Shown: positions 26,245 through 35,273, numbered from the stretch's first letter. The stretch: DNA of 64,000 bases from Stappia indica (GCF_009789575.1 NZ_CP046908.1:2459001-2523000), one strand, 5' to 3'. Numbers and translations are program-made. Notes: generated by a model from the letters alone, not told the origin.

Positions 26245-28281
26245 ATGGGCGACAGAGCGACCCCCGGCACGGAACCGGCGACGAAGCACGCGGGCGGGGC
26301 GGCAACGGTCCGGCGCGACAAGCCCTGGATCTTCCGCACCTATGCCGGCCATTCGAGCGCGCAGGAGTCCAACGAACTCTACCGGCGCAACCTTGCCAAG
26401 GGTCAGACGGGCCTCTCCGTCGCCTTCGACCTGCCGACCCAGACCGGCTACGACCCGGACCATCCGCTGGCGCGCGGCGAGGTCGGCAAGGTCGGCGTGC
26501 CGATTGCCCATCTCGGCGACATGCGGGCGCTGTTCGACCGCATTCCGCTGGAAAAGATGAACACGTCGATGACGATCAACGCCACGGCTCCCTGGCTGCT
26601 GGCGCTCTATGTCGCGGCCGCCGACGAGCAGGGCGCCGACCGGGCCGAGCTGGCCGGCACGACGCAGAACGACATCATCAAGGAATACCTGTCGCGCGGC
26701 ACCTACGTGTTTCCGCCCGCGCCCTCGCTGCGGCTGACCCGCGACGTCATCGCCTGGACCTACGGCGCCATGCCGAAGTGGAACCCGATGAACGTGTGCT
26801 CGTACCACCTGCAGGAGGCCGGCGCGACGCCGGTGCAGGAGCTGTCCTTCGCGCTGGCGACCGCGATCGCCATTCTCGACGAGGTGAAGGCATCGGGCGC
26901 GATCCCGCCGGGCGACTTCCCGCAGGCGGTCGGCCGCATCTCCTTCTTCGTCAATGCCGGCATGCGCTTCATCACCGAGATCTGCAAGATGCGCGCCTTC
27001 GCCGAGCTGTGGGACGAGATCTGCCAGACCCGCTACGGCGTCGATGACGAGCGCTACCGCCGCTTCCGCTACGGCGTGCAGGTCAACTCGCTCGGGCTCA
27101 CCGAGCAGCAGCCGGAAAACAACGTCTACCGCATCCTCATCGAGGCGCTGGCCGTGGTGCTGTCGAAGAACGCGCGCGCCCGCGCGGTGCAGCTGCCGGC
27201 CTGGAACGAGGCGCTCGGCCTGCCGCGCCCCTTCGACCAGCAATGGTCGCTGCGCGTCCAGCAGATCCTCGCCTACGAGACCGACCTGCTGGAGTTCGAG
27301 GACATTTTCGACGGCTCCTCGGTGATCGGCGAAAGGGTCGAGGCGCTGAAGAGCGAGGCACGCGAGGAACTCGCCCGGATCGAGGAGATGGGCGGCGCCG
27401 TCGCGGCGGTGGAATCGAGCTACATGAAGCAGGCGCTGGTCGCCTCGAACGCCGCCCGTCTTGCCGCCATCGAGGCGGGCGAGCAGGTGGTGGTCGGCGT
27501 CAATCGCTTCACGGAGAGCGAGCCCTCGCCGCTCGCCACCGGCGAGGACGGCGGCATCCTGACCGTGCCCGAGCATGTGGAGGCGGACGCCGTCGCCACG
27601 CTCAAGGCCTGGCGCGAGGCGCGCGACGAAGGCGCCGCGGCGGGCGCCATCGCCGCGCTGAAGCAGGCGGCGAGCGAGGGCACCAACATCATGGAGCCGT
27701 CGATTGCGGCGGCGAAGGCCGGCGTCACCACCGGCGAATGGGGCGCGGCGCTGCGCGAGGTGTTCGGCGAATACCGGGCGCCGACCGGCGTCGGCAAGGC
27801 GGCGCGCGCCGATGCGCAGGACCTTGCCCCGGTGCGGGCAGCGGTGGAGAGCGTGTCGGCGAAGCTCGGCCGCCGGCTGAAGTTCCTGGTCGGCAAGCCC
27901 GGCCTCGACGGCCATTCCAACGGCGCCGAACAGATCGCCGTACGCGCCCGCGACTGCGGCATGGAAGTCGTCTACGAGGGCATCCGCCTGACCCCGGCGC
28001 AGATCGTCAACGCCGCGCTGGAAGAGGACGTCCATGTCATCGGCCTGTCGATCCTGTCCGGCTCGCACCTTGCCCTGGTGCGCGACGTGATGGACCGGCT
28101 GCGCGCGTCCGGCATCGACGATATCCCGGTGGTCGTCGGCGGCATCATTCCCGAGGAAGACGCCGCCAGTCTGCGGGCGATGGGCGTTGCCGCCGTCTAC
28201 ACGCCGAAGAACTTCCAGCTCACCGACATCATGAAGGAAGTGGTGGAGATCGTCGGCTCACGCGCCGAAGCGGCTGCGTGA
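26245..28281 (+). CDS. ecm: Ethylmalonyl-CoA mutase (adenosylcobalamin-dependent)
   Basis: 678 residues. The N-terminal catalytic barrel begins RTYAGHSSAQESNELYRRNL and has GQTGLSVAFDLPTQTGYD and TSMTINATAPWLLALY. The C-terminal cobalamin-binding domain has the DxHxxG motif in GLDGHSNGAEQ, followed by GLSILSGSH and VVGGIIPEED. Its adjacency to ccr identifies it as the (2R)-ethylmalonyl-CoA mutase that makes methylsuccinyl-CoA rather than methylmalonyl-CoA mutase. ATG at 26245 is preferred over 26191 because GAGGAG lies at good spacing. It needs adenosylcobalamin, which the PduO-type enzyme at 60.8 kb could supply. Confidence 0.95.
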   Translation: MGDRATPGTEPATKHAGGAATVRRDKPWIFRTYAGHSSAQESNELYRRNLAKGQTGLSVAFDLPTQTGYDPDHPLARGEVGKVGVPIAHLGDMRALFDRIPLEKMNTSMTINATAPWLLALYVAAADEQGADRAELAGTTQNDIIKEYLSRGTYVFPPAPSLRLTRDVIAWTYGAMPKWNPMNVCSYHLQEAGATPVQELSFALATAIAILDEVKASGAIPPGDFPQAVGRISFFVNAGMRFITEICKMRAFAELWDEICQTRYGVDDERYRRFRYGVQVNSLGLTEQQPENNVYRILIEALAVVLSKNARARAVQLPAWNEALGLPRPFDQQWSLRVQQILAYETDLLEFEDIFDGSSVIGERVEALKSEAREELARIEEMGGAVAAVESSYMKQALVASNAARLAAIEAGEQVVVGVNRFTESEPSPLATGEDGGILTVPEHVEADAVATLKAWREARDEGAAAGAIAALKQAASEGTNIMEPSIAAAKAGVTTGEWGAALREVFGEYRAPTGVGKAARADAQDLAPVRAAVESVSAKLGRRLKFLVGKPGLDGHSNGAEQIAVRARDCGMEVVYEGIRLTPAQIVNAALEEDVHVIGLSILSGSHLALVRDVMDRLRASGIDDIPVVVGGIIPEEDAASLRAMGVAAVYTPKNFQLTDIMKEVVEIVGSRAEAAA

Positions 28282-28423
28282 GGGGTCTGGGACCGGAACG
28301 CCCCTGCGGTTAAGCCTGTCTGCACTATTTGCAACCGCACGCAAGGGGTGTAGCGCTACACGTCTTGCGCGCATCGCTCCGGCACGGCATGAAGGAAGGA
28401 GTTCGCTCCACCATCAGACCGCC

Positions 28424-29629
28424 ATGCCCTTGCGAGACAACCAGAAGACCCGTCGCCCACGCCTCGCTCTGCCGCCCCGCACGGTGGCCGCCCTCAGCCT
28501 TGCCGCCCTGCTGCTGGCAGCGGCATGCGATGATCCGCGATTTCCTGCCTACTTTCGGTATGCGGTGGATGTGAAAGTCGACGGCGCGCCGGTCACTATT
28601 GAGCGGGTGGTGAAATGCGCGGGAACCCGTTCGTGGGGCACGTCTGCAAACCCGGGAGGCTGGACCCACCACAGCTACGTCAATCCTCCTGCAATCGGTG
28701 CCAAGGTTCCCGGCAGTGATGCAGCCGTCTATGTCCGCGTGCCGTTGGCGTGTACCTGGGCAGCCAGTCCTGAAGATGCGCAGCAGCGGCCCCCACCTCT
28801 CGTCCCTGGCGACGTCGTGCCTGTGCTCTGGACCAGCAACTGGCGGCGCCTGGAGCAGATTGAATACTATTCGACCCGTCCAAGTCTTGCGGGACAGGAC
28901 AGTCATGTGGAGTTTGTTCGCGTTCAGCCGCTGGAACGGGCGGACAAAAAGGCATTCGAGATGTCTGAGGTGCGAGCCGCTAGGGAAAGTCCCGATCTGC
29001 GCTCCGTGGCCCGAGTTCGAGCGAAAGGACACGACGAACCCATCTCCGCCCCCTCGTGGCTGGACCCTGATCGACCTAAGACACCCGCACCCGGTATGAC
29101 TTGCTTTGCCGCCCTATCCCTGGACCGTGACAACTGGGACCAATGGCCGGCGTTGAAGCCGTGGGTGGACAGCCTCCCAAATGATGGACGATTTTACGAA
29201 GTCCGCCCCGCATTGGGAGATGTCGCCACCAGTCTGAACTTTGAAGGAGGGTTCTTCGCTGCGCAAAGTTTGCACAGGACATCTTTGAGAGCAGAAGTCA
29301 CCTCGGGAGAAGGCGCGCAACGGGCACTACACCTGTATAATTCCATGCACCCCATAGTTCCTAGCAGGGGCGGTGCATATATCGACAAGTCAAGGAAAGG
29401 GATCTCAAGTTGCTCATTCAATTTATGGCACTATGATAGATCCTACGAATACCATGTGAAACAGCCAGCCGGCAAGCGAGAAAATCACGAGCGCATTGAA
29501 ATATACTCAGACGCGAAGAGATTTGAACTAATGATCGCACCTGATAGAGAGTCAGTAATGCTTATTTTTCAATTTGGGCCAATTTACTCTGATTTGGATG
29601 AGCCTGTTGCCATGGACACCATTGACTGA
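28424..29629 (+). CDS. Unknown lipoprotein, tandem paralogue 1
   Basis: 401 residues, function not recognised. The N-terminus is basic, then hydrophobic, and ends in lipobox LLAAAC with lipidation at Cys35, so a membrane-anchored lipoprotein is expected. The next 190 residues (FRYAVDVKVDG, VVKCAGTRSW, GSDAAVYVR, EQIEYYSTRPSLAG) are closely shared with the next gene. The C-terminal third is much more diverged and encoded by AT-rich DNA, but the last nine residues (EPVAMDTID) are identical again. It lies 142 bases after ecm with its own GGAG site 22 bases upstream of the ATG. Confidence 0.78.
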   Translation: MPLRDNQKTRRPRLALPPRTVAALSLAALLLAAACDDPRFPAYFRYAVDVKVDGAPVTIERVVKCAGTRSWGTSANPGGWTHHSYVNPPAIGAKVPGSDAAVYVRVPLACTWAASPEDAQQRPPPLVPGDVVPVLWTSNWRRLEQIEYYSTRPSLAGQDSHVEFVRVQPLERADKKAFEMSEVRAARESPDLRSVARVRAKGHDEPISAPSWLDPDRPKTPAPGMTCFAALSLDRDNWDQWPALKPWVDSLPNDGRFYEVRPALGDVATSLNFEGGFFAAQSLHRTSLRAEVTSGEGAQRALHLYNSMHPIVPSRGGAYIDKSRKGISSCSFNLWHYDRSYEYHVKQPAGKRENHERIEIYSDAKRFELMIAPDRESVMLIFQFGPIYSDLDEPVAMDTID

Positions 29630-29673
29630 CAGTGCGTCATAAAGACAGGAGTTCGCTCTACCGTCAGGCCGTC

Positions 29674-30900
29674 ATGCCCTTGCGAGACAACCAGAAGACC
29701 CGACGCCCACGCCTCGCTCTGCCGCCCCGCACGGTGGCCGCCCTGAGCCTTGCCGCCGTGCTGCTTGGCACGGCGTGCACGCAAGACGATCCGCGATATC
29801 CTGCCTATTTTCGGTATGCGGTGGATGTGAAAGTCGACGGCGTGCCCGTCACCATCGAGCGAGTGGTGAAATGCACCGGAACCCGTTCGTGGAACACGTC
29901 TGCGGATCCAGGCGGCTGGAGCGGCCAAGTTTACGCCAACCCTCCGGTGATAGGCGCCAAGATTCCCGGCAGCGACGCGGCGGTGTATGTACAGACGCCT
30001 GACGCGTGCCGCTGGGCTGCCGAATACGAAGGCGACGCATGGAAGAACCCACCGCTCCAGCCCGGCGATCTCGTACCCGTGCTGTGGACCGACAACTGGC
30101 AGCGGCTGGAGCAGATCGAGTACTATCTGACCCGCTCAAGTCTTGCCGGTGAAGACAGCCATGTAGAGTTTGTCCGCATTCAGCCGATGACCCGAACGGA
30201 CAAGAAAGCGTTCAAGGCTTCCGAAAAACGGGCAGCGACAGAAAGTCCGGATCTGCGCCCTTTTGCGAGTGTCAAAGCGAAAGGTGTTGAGAGCCGAGTG
30301 ACGGACACTGAACGAACACGGTCGGACCGACCAGAGGAGCCCGCGCGCAAAACCATGTGCCAATCTGCATTGGTGCTTGGTCGCGGCGATTGGGGCCGTT
30401 GGCCCGAACTCGCCCCCTGGGTAGAAGGCTTGCCGGATGATCACAGATTCCATCCAATCAAGCCGGTATTTGGGAATGTGGCCTGGGACGTCTATCGGAA
30501 TGGCGGGTTTAGTGAAGCGGAAAGTTTGATCACCTCGGGAGCGCTCCTCAAGCGAGAACAGACGCGATCGATAACCAATGTCGCCCGGAACCTAGCAATA
30601 CAAATGCACCCGCTGTCTTATGATTCCTCTGGTGTTTTTATAGATAATAAGCGCAAAGGGCTCATGTCCTGCGTCTTCCAGGCGCGGCGCCCTGAAAGGA
30701 CTTATTTCAGTGCGCGAGATAAGAGGCGCAATACCTTGCCAAAAAACACTGATGAAAAGATATATATTGCTGACGATTATGATCATCGTGGAATGAGTGT
30801 AATGAAGAAGGAAGGCGCAATATTTTATATATTGTCATTTAATCCGTTCCTTGGTCAGCCTAATTCAAATGAGCCTGTCGCCATGGACACCATTGACTGA
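29674..30900 (+). CDS. Unknown lipoprotein, tandem paralogue 2
   Basis: 408 residues from the ATG at 29674; an upstream in-frame ATG (29632) would add residues with no counterpart in the paralogue. Lipobox LLGTAC gives lipidation at Cys35. It repeats the architecture of the preceding gene: conserved middle (FRYAVDVKVDG, VVKCTGTRSW, GSDAAVYVQ, EQIEYYLTRSSLAG), diverged AT-rich C-terminal region (about 30560-30870) and the same EPVAMDTID end. The upstream flank and first 110 bases nearly match those of paralogue 1 (from 28397 and 29647), so the pair arose by tandem duplication of about 1.25 kb. Function unknown. Confidence 0.78.
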   Translation: MPLRDNQKTRRPRLALPPRTVAALSLAAVLLGTACTQDDPRYPAYFRYAVDVKVDGVPVTIERVVKCTGTRSWNTSADPGGWSGQVYANPPVIGAKIPGSDAAVYVQTPDACRWAAEYEGDAWKNPPLQPGDLVPVLWTDNWQRLEQIEYYLTRSSLAGEDSHVEFVRIQPMTRTDKKAFKASEKRAATESPDLRPFASVKAKGVESRVTDTERTRSDRPEEPARKTMCQSALVLGRGDWGRWPELAPWVEGLPDDHRFHPIKPVFGNVAWDVYRNGGFSEAESLITSGALLKREQTRSITNVARNLAIQMHPLSYDSSGVFIDNKRKGLMSCVFQARRPERTYFSARDKRRNTLPKNTDEKIYIADDYDHRGMSVMKKEGAIFYILSFNPFLGQPNSNEPVAMDTID

Positions 30901-30956
30901 CAACGCGGGCGGAGCAGCCTCTGTTACCCGCCCCGCGTTAGCGCAATTCCGCACGC

Positions 30957-31676
30957 CTAGCGCGTGCGGTGGCCTTCGAGCCAGCGCTGCCACTGGCGCC
31001 GCGTGCCGTGGAAGGCGTTGCGGTCGACATTGCCCTTGATGCCGTCGACGCGGCCTTCGGCCGTATACTGCCAGAACACCCAGTCGCGGCGGTCTTCGTA
31101 GCGGCGGTCGGGATGTGCGGCGACCGAGCGCAGCCAGAAATCGAAGCCGCGCTTCGCCCCGACCAGCCGGTCGCGGTGGAAGTCGACGGAGGAATAGATC
31201 ACCGGCCGCTTGCCGTAATGGCGCTCCACCGCCTGCAGGAACAGGTTCATGTCGTGCAGGACCTGCTCGCGGCCCGGTCGCTCCCGGCACGACGAATGGC
31301 CGTTCCATTCCATATCGAGCACCGGCGGCAGCGCTTCCGGGTCGACCGGCACGTTGGCGATGAACCAGGCGATCTGATCCTCCACCGGACGGCAGAAGAA
31401 ATAGAAGTGATAGGCGCCGCGCCGCACGCCGGCAGCCTTGGCCTGCACCCAGTTGTCCATGAACTTCGGGTCGAGATAGTCGCCGCCTTCGGTCGCCTTG
31501 ATCCAGGCGAACTCCGTGCCGGCCCGCTTCACCCGGTGCCAGTCGATATCGCCCTGGTAGCGCGCCACGTCGATGCCGTGAATGGGATAGTCCTGCGGCT
31601 TCGGATCTTCGAAATCGAACGCCGCGCAGGAAGCCACAAAAAGGGTACAGAACAGGATCAGCACGCGCGCAATCAT
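30957..31676 (-). CDS. GH25 lysozyme-like lipoprotein
   Basis: 239 residues. A signal sequence ends in lipobox-like VASC (Cys17). The mature part has the glycoside hydrolase family 25 pattern: HGIDVARYQGDIDW with the first catalytic aspartate, EFAWIKATEGGDYLDPKF, GAYHFYFF, and PPVLDMEW with the DxE catalytic pair, then FWQYT near the end. The family cleaves the MurNAc-GlcNAc bond of peptidoglycan. It probably acts on the cell wall in the periplasm. It reads toward the unknown lipoprotein pair. Confidence 0.93.
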   Translation of the reverse strand: MIARVLILFCTLFVASCAAFDFEDPKPQDYPIHGIDVARYQGDIDWHRVKRAGTEFAWIKATEGGDYLDPKFMDNWVQAKAAGVRRGAYHFYFFCRPVEDQIAWFIANVPVDPEALPPVLDMEWNGHSSCRERPGREQVLHDMNLFLQAVERHYGKRPVIYSSVDFHRDRLVGAKRGFDFWLRSVAAHPDRRYEDRRDWVFWQYTAEGRVDGIKGNVDRNAFHGTRRQWQRWLEGHRTR

Positions 31677-31787
31677 CGCTCTCTCTTCGGTCCAAAGCCC
31701 CCTTTCAACCGGGACTGGACACTATGACCAAAGCGTTAAGGAAGCGCTTAGCAATCGAGCGAAGCGAAAATGAGATGAGGCCGAACG

Positions 31788-31864
31788 CCGGTCGCCCGAA
31801 CCTGAAGTTCGCCGCGTTTCGCGGCATGCTTTGAACGAACTTCAGGTTCACCAGAGGCGACCGG
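31788..31864. repeat. Palindromic element B, copy 2 (inverted relative to copy 1)
   Basis: A 9-base outer stem (31788-31796 with 31856-31864) and a 14-base inner stem (31798-31811 with 31836-31849) enclose a 24-base loop. Read on the minus strand the loop contains GCATGCCGCGAAA, identical to copy 1 at 9664-9739. Outer-stem and inner-stem bases differ between copies but still pair. The gap from 31677 to 31996 otherwise shows no gene. Confidence 0.9.
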
Positions 31865-31877
31865 CAAACCTATGTTT

Positions 31878-31911
31878 CCAGAGCGGTTTTCGAATTTGAA
31901 CTACGCTCTGG
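31878..31911. repeat. Palindromic element A, copy 2 (partial, inverted)
   Basis: CCAGAGCG (31878) pairs with CGCTCTGG (31904) around an 18-base loop. The minus strand of 31885-31911 matches 9617-9643 with about two differences, so the A-B module order is preserved on the opposite strand. The left half seen in copy 1 is missing or diverged. Confidence 0.8.
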
Positions 31912-31996
31912 GAGCGCGCCCGAGGTCAGGCTTGTTCACATTCGCCGCTCTGGCGGTCCGGCCTCACAAGATCGTGATCCGGAGGGCCCGAAAGCC

Positions 31997-32434
31997 TCAG
32001 CCGAGCTGAGGAATGCGCAGCACCTGGCCCGGGTAGATCTTGTCCGGGTCCGACAGCATCGGCTTGTTGGCCTCGAAGATCGCGGTGTACTTGGAACCGT
32101 CGCCGTAAGCCTTCTTGGCAACGGCCCACAGCGTGTCGCCCTTCTCCACCGTGTGGAAGCCGGCTTCCGGCGCGCTGTCCGCGACCGCGATCTCCTCTTC
32201 GACCTTGGCGACGCCCAGCACGTTGCCGGCGGCCAGGATCAGCTTCTCGCGCGCCTCCTGCGTGGGAGCTGCGCCGGCGATCTTCACCGTGTCGCCGGAC
32301 ACCTCGACCTTGACGTCGCCGTCGAGACCGAGCGCGGCCACTTCCTTCTCGATCGCCGCGGCCGCATCGGCCTCGGGCTCGTCGCTGCCCCACAGGGACT
32401 TGCCCGCATCCTTCACGAAATCAAAAAAGCCCAT
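31997..32434 (-). CDS. BON-LysM protein (Kbp/YgaU family)
   Basis: 145 residues. A short N-terminal segment MGFFDFVKDAGKSLWG leads into a BON-like domain (about 30-90: VEVSGDTVKIAGAAPTQEAREK) and a C-terminal LysM domain (about 93-142: HTVEKGDTLWAVAKKAYGDGSKY, NKPMLSDPDKIYPGQVLRIP). This is the architecture of E. coli Kbp, a potassium-binding protein. No signal peptide is visible, as for Kbp. AGGGGAG lies eight bases before the ATG. GC-rich hairpin repeats lie just upstream (32461-32538). Confidence 0.93.
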   Translation of the reverse strand: MGFFDFVKDAGKSLWGSDEPEADAAAAIEKEVAALGLDGDVKVEVSGDTVKIAGAAPTQEAREKLILAAGNVLGVAKVEEEIAVADSAPEAGFHTVEKGDTLWAVAKKAYGDGSKYTAIFEANKPMLSDPDKIYPGQVLRIPQLG

Positions 32435-32460
32435 GTGACGGCTCCCCTTGTCCTGCCTCG

Positions 32461-32538
32461 GCGCGGCTCCTGCCGCGCTTTCTCACATGACGCGGCTCCT
32501 GCCGCGCCACTCAAACGACGCGGCCCATGATGCCGCGC
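32461..32538. repeat. Three GC-rich hairpin repeats
   Basis: The unit CGCGGCTCCTGCCGCGC occurs at 32461-32478 and 32490-32507, with a variant at 32518-32538, each about 29 bases apart. Each unit forms a GCGGC/GCCGC hairpin. They lie upstream of both the LysM gene (minus) and exonuclease III (plus). Confidence 0.8.
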
Positions 32539-32715
32539 CTTTCGACACCAGTGTCGGATGCAGTCATTACCGCCCGCAAGCGCCAATTCATGTGACACGC
32601 AGCACAGAAATCCGCCTCGCGCCCGAAAGCCCGGCCTTGCACGCCGGGTCCGCAACTGGCAATCAGGCAGGACGCCTCTCAGGCTCGCCCTTTCCTGCCC
32701 AGATCCGGATCGCCC

Positions 32716-33519
32716 ATGACCGACCGCCTGACCATCGCCACCTGGAACATCAACTCGGTGCGGCTGCGCCTGCCGATCGTCGAGAAGCTGATCCTCGACC
32801 ATGCGCCGGACGTGATCTGCCTGCAGGAAACCAAGTGCGCCGACGGCAACTTCCCGCTCTCCGCCTTCCGCAAGCTCGGCTACGAGCATATCGCGATCAA
32901 GGGCCAGAAGGGCTATCACGGCGTCGCGACGATCTCCCGCCGCCCCTTCCTCGACGAGGAGCGGATCGACTACTGCACCAAGGGCGACAGCCGGCATCTT
33001 GCGACCGGCATCCCCTTTGCCGGCGACCGCTTCACGCTGCAGAATTTCTACGTGCCGGCAGGCGGCGACGAGCCGGACCCGGAGATCAACGACAAGTTCG
33101 CCCACAAGCTCGCCTTCCTCGACGAGATGGCCGACCGCTTCGCCTCGATGGCCGGCAATGCCATGGTCGTCGGCGATCTCAACGTCGCGCCCTACGAGCA
33201 TGACGTGTGGTCGCACAAGCAGCTCTTGAAGATCGTCAGCCACACGCCCATCGAATGCGAAAAGCTGGAGGCGGTGCGCACCGCCGCAGGGCTCACCGAC
33301 GTGATGCGCGCCTTCGTGCCGCTGGAGGAAAAGCTCTACACCTGGTGGAGCTACCGGGCGAAGGACTGGTCGGCCGCCGACAAGGGCCGCCGGCTCGACC
33401 ATGTGTGGGCGAACCCGGCCCTGGCCGGCCAGGCGGTCTCCATGCAGGTGCTGCGCGATGCCCGCGGCTGGCAGCAGCCGTCCGACCACGCGCCGGTGCT
33501 GGTGCGGCTGGAGGCTTGA
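32716..33519 (+). CDS. xth: Exodeoxyribonuclease III / AP endonuclease
   Basis: 267 residues with the exonuclease III/AP endonuclease signature order: ATWNINSVRLRL at the start, ICLQETK with the metal-binding glutamate, GYHGVATISR, VVGDLNVAP, RLDHVWA and SDHAPV with the catalytic histidine near the end. It repairs abasic sites and degrades duplex DNA from 3' ends. It is transcribed alone from the gap shared with the LysM gene. Confidence 0.95.
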   Translation: MTDRLTIATWNINSVRLRLPIVEKLILDHAPDVICLQETKCADGNFPLSAFRKLGYEHIAIKGQKGYHGVATISRRPFLDEERIDYCTKGDSRHLATGIPFAGDRFTLQNFYVPAGGDEPDPEINDKFAHKLAFLDEMADRFASMAGNAMVVGDLNVAPYEHDVWSHKQLLKIVSHTPIECEKLEAVRTAAGLTDVMRAFVPLEEKLYTWWSYRAKDWSAADKGRRLDHVWANPALAGQAVSMQVLRDARGWQQPSDHAPVLVRLEA

Positions 33520-33552
33520 AGCCGCCTCCAGCCTCCTCGGAGCGCCTTGCCC

Positions 33553-34542
33553 TTACGGGCGGATGATCACCTTGCCCTGGACCTTGCGGTCGGCAAGCTC
33601 GCGCAAGGCCTTCGCCGTTTCCTCGATCGGATAGACCGCATGCAGGTGCGGCCTGATCCGCCCCTCGCGCATCCAGGCGAGCAACTGCTCCATATTGTCG
33701 CGATGCGCTTCCGGCTCGCGCACGATGGCATCGCCCCAGAACACGCCGAGCACGTCGCAGCCCTTCAGCATGACCAGGTTGAGCGGCAGCTTCGGGATCT
33801 CGCCTGCAGCAAAGCCGATGACCAGATAGCGGCCGCGCCAGCCGGTGGCCCGCAGCGCAGCCTCCGAAAGATCGCCGCCGACCGGGTCGTAGACCACATC
33901 GACGCCGCAACCGTCGGTCAGCTGCTTCAGCCGCGTCTTCAGGTCTTCTTCCGCGTAGTTGACCAGCACGTCGGCGCCGTGGGCGCGGGCCAGTTCCAGC
34001 TTTTCCGCGCTGGAAGCGCAGGCGATCACCCGCGCGCCCATCGCCTTGGCGATCTCCACCGCGGCAAGGCCGACGCCCCCCGAGGCGCCGAGCACGGCAA
34101 CGGTCTCGCCCGGCTCCAGATGCGCCCGGTCGCGAAAGGCATGCAGCGAGGTGCCGTAGGTGACCGACAGTCCGGCCGCCGCCTCATCAGTGATCTCATC
34201 CGGCAGGGCGACCAGGTCGTCCTCGCTGGTGATCACCGCGCCGCGCACCGCGCCCCAGCGCACATAGCCCATCACCCGGTCGCCCGGCTCGAAGGCCTCG
34301 ATCCCCTCGCCCGTCTCCAGCACCCGGCCGGCGAACTCGGCGCCCGGCGAGAACGGCAGCTCCGGGCGGAACTGGTACTTGCCCTCGATGATCAGCGTAT
34401 CGAAGAAGTTGAGCGCCGCAGCGCTCACCTCCACCAGCACCTCTCCCGGCCCGGGCGATGGCATCTCGATGTCCCGCAGGACAAGGTCCTCGGGCGCGCC
34501 GAGGCGTTCGCACAACACAGCTTTCACACACGTTTCCCCCAA
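33553..34542 (-). CDS. NADPH:quinone oxidoreductase family protein
   Basis: 329 residues of the zinc-less MDR (QOR) family: N-terminal PGPGEVLVEVSAAALNFFDTLIIEG, FSPGAEFAGRVLE, then the cofactor-binding AVLGASGGVGLAAVEIAKAMGARV, and VVYDPVGGDLSEAALR. These enzymes reduce quinones or enoyl compounds with NADPH. The start might be the GTG six codons in (VKAVLCERLG), which is the more usual family beginning. Convergent with xth, monocistronic. Confidence 0.9.
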   Translation of the reverse strand: MGETCVKAVLCERLGAPEDLVLRDIEMPSPGPGEVLVEVSAAALNFFDTLIIEGKYQFRPELPFSPGAEFAGRVLETGEGIEAFEPGDRVMGYVRWGAVRGAVITSEDDLVALPDEITDEAAAGLSVTYGTSLHAFRDRAHLEPGETVAVLGASGGVGLAAVEIAKAMGARVIACASSAEKLELARAHGADVLVNYAEEDLKTRLKQLTDGCGVDVVYDPVGGDLSEAALRATGWRGRYLVIGFAAGEIPKLPLNLVMLKGCDVLGVFWGDAIVREPEAHRDNMEQLLAWMREGRIRPHLHAVYPIEETAKALRELADRKVQGKVIIRP

Positions 34543-34693
34543 TGTTTCCCCAAGGTTCGCCTAGCACGGGATCAAGGTCCGGGAAAGCCGCGAAGCTCGT
34601 CAATCTTGTCAGGGCGCCGCCCAGCCGCTATCTCCGGACACCTGCGGTTGCCCGCAGGGTTGCGGGCACAACGACAAGGAGGTCGCAAGGACC

Positions 34694-35245
34694 ATGCGCG
34701 GTTATTTCGCCGTCGGGGCGGAAGGCATTTCGAAGCAGATGAACCTGGGCAACCTGATGCGCTCGGCGCATGCCTTCGGGGCGAGCTTCTTCTTCACCGT
34801 CGATGCCGACAAGCGGATCCGCAAGGCTCCCGCGTCCGATACCTCCAAGAGCACCGGCCATCTGCCTCTGTTCCACTGGCCCTCGATCGAGGAGATGGAC
34901 CTGCCGCAGGGCTGCCAGCTGGTCGGCGTCGAGCTGACCGACGAGGCGGTCGACCTGCCGAGTTTCATGCACCCGCTGCAGGCGGCCTATATCCTCGGCC
35001 CCGAGCGCGGCTCGCTCTCGCCACAGATGCAGGCGGCCTGCCAGCACATCATCAAGATCCCGACGAAGTTCTGCCTGAACATCGCGATTGCCGGTGCCAT
35101 CGTGCTCTACGACCGCCACCGGGTGCACGGGCAATATGCCGCACGCCCGCTGACCGCCGGCGGCCCGAAAACTCCGCGCCCGGCACACAAGCATGGCGGC
35201 CCGATCATGCGCACGGGGCGCAAGATCCCGGGCCTGCCCGGCTGA
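34694..35245 (+). CDS. TrmH/SpoU-type RNA 2'-O-methyltransferase
   Basis: 183 residues with the three SpoU motifs of the SPOUT fold: NLGNLMRSAHAFG, YILGPERGSLSP and KFCLNIAIAGAIVLYDRHR. A basic C-terminal tail (HKHGGPIMRTGRKIPG) may assist RNA binding. It methylates a ribose 2'-OH of tRNA or rRNA; the exact target cannot be assigned. The gene is short, as for the minimal members of the family. Confidence 0.92.
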   Translation: MRGYFAVGAEGISKQMNLGNLMRSAHAFGASFFFTVDADKRIRKAPASDTSKSTGHLPLFHWPSIEEMDLPQGCQLVGVELTDEAVDLPSFMHPLQAAYILGPERGSLSPQMQAACQHIIKIPTKFCLNIAIAGAIVLYDRHRVHGQYAARPLTAGGPKTPRPAHKHGGPIMRTGRKIPGLPG

Positions 35246-35273
35246 GACGGAAGACAGCAGAAAAGATGAGGGC

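Noticed and set aside
32461-32538. CRISPR-like array
   Set aside because: Only three units with short, non-spacer gaps; each unit is a GC hairpin and no cas genes are present.
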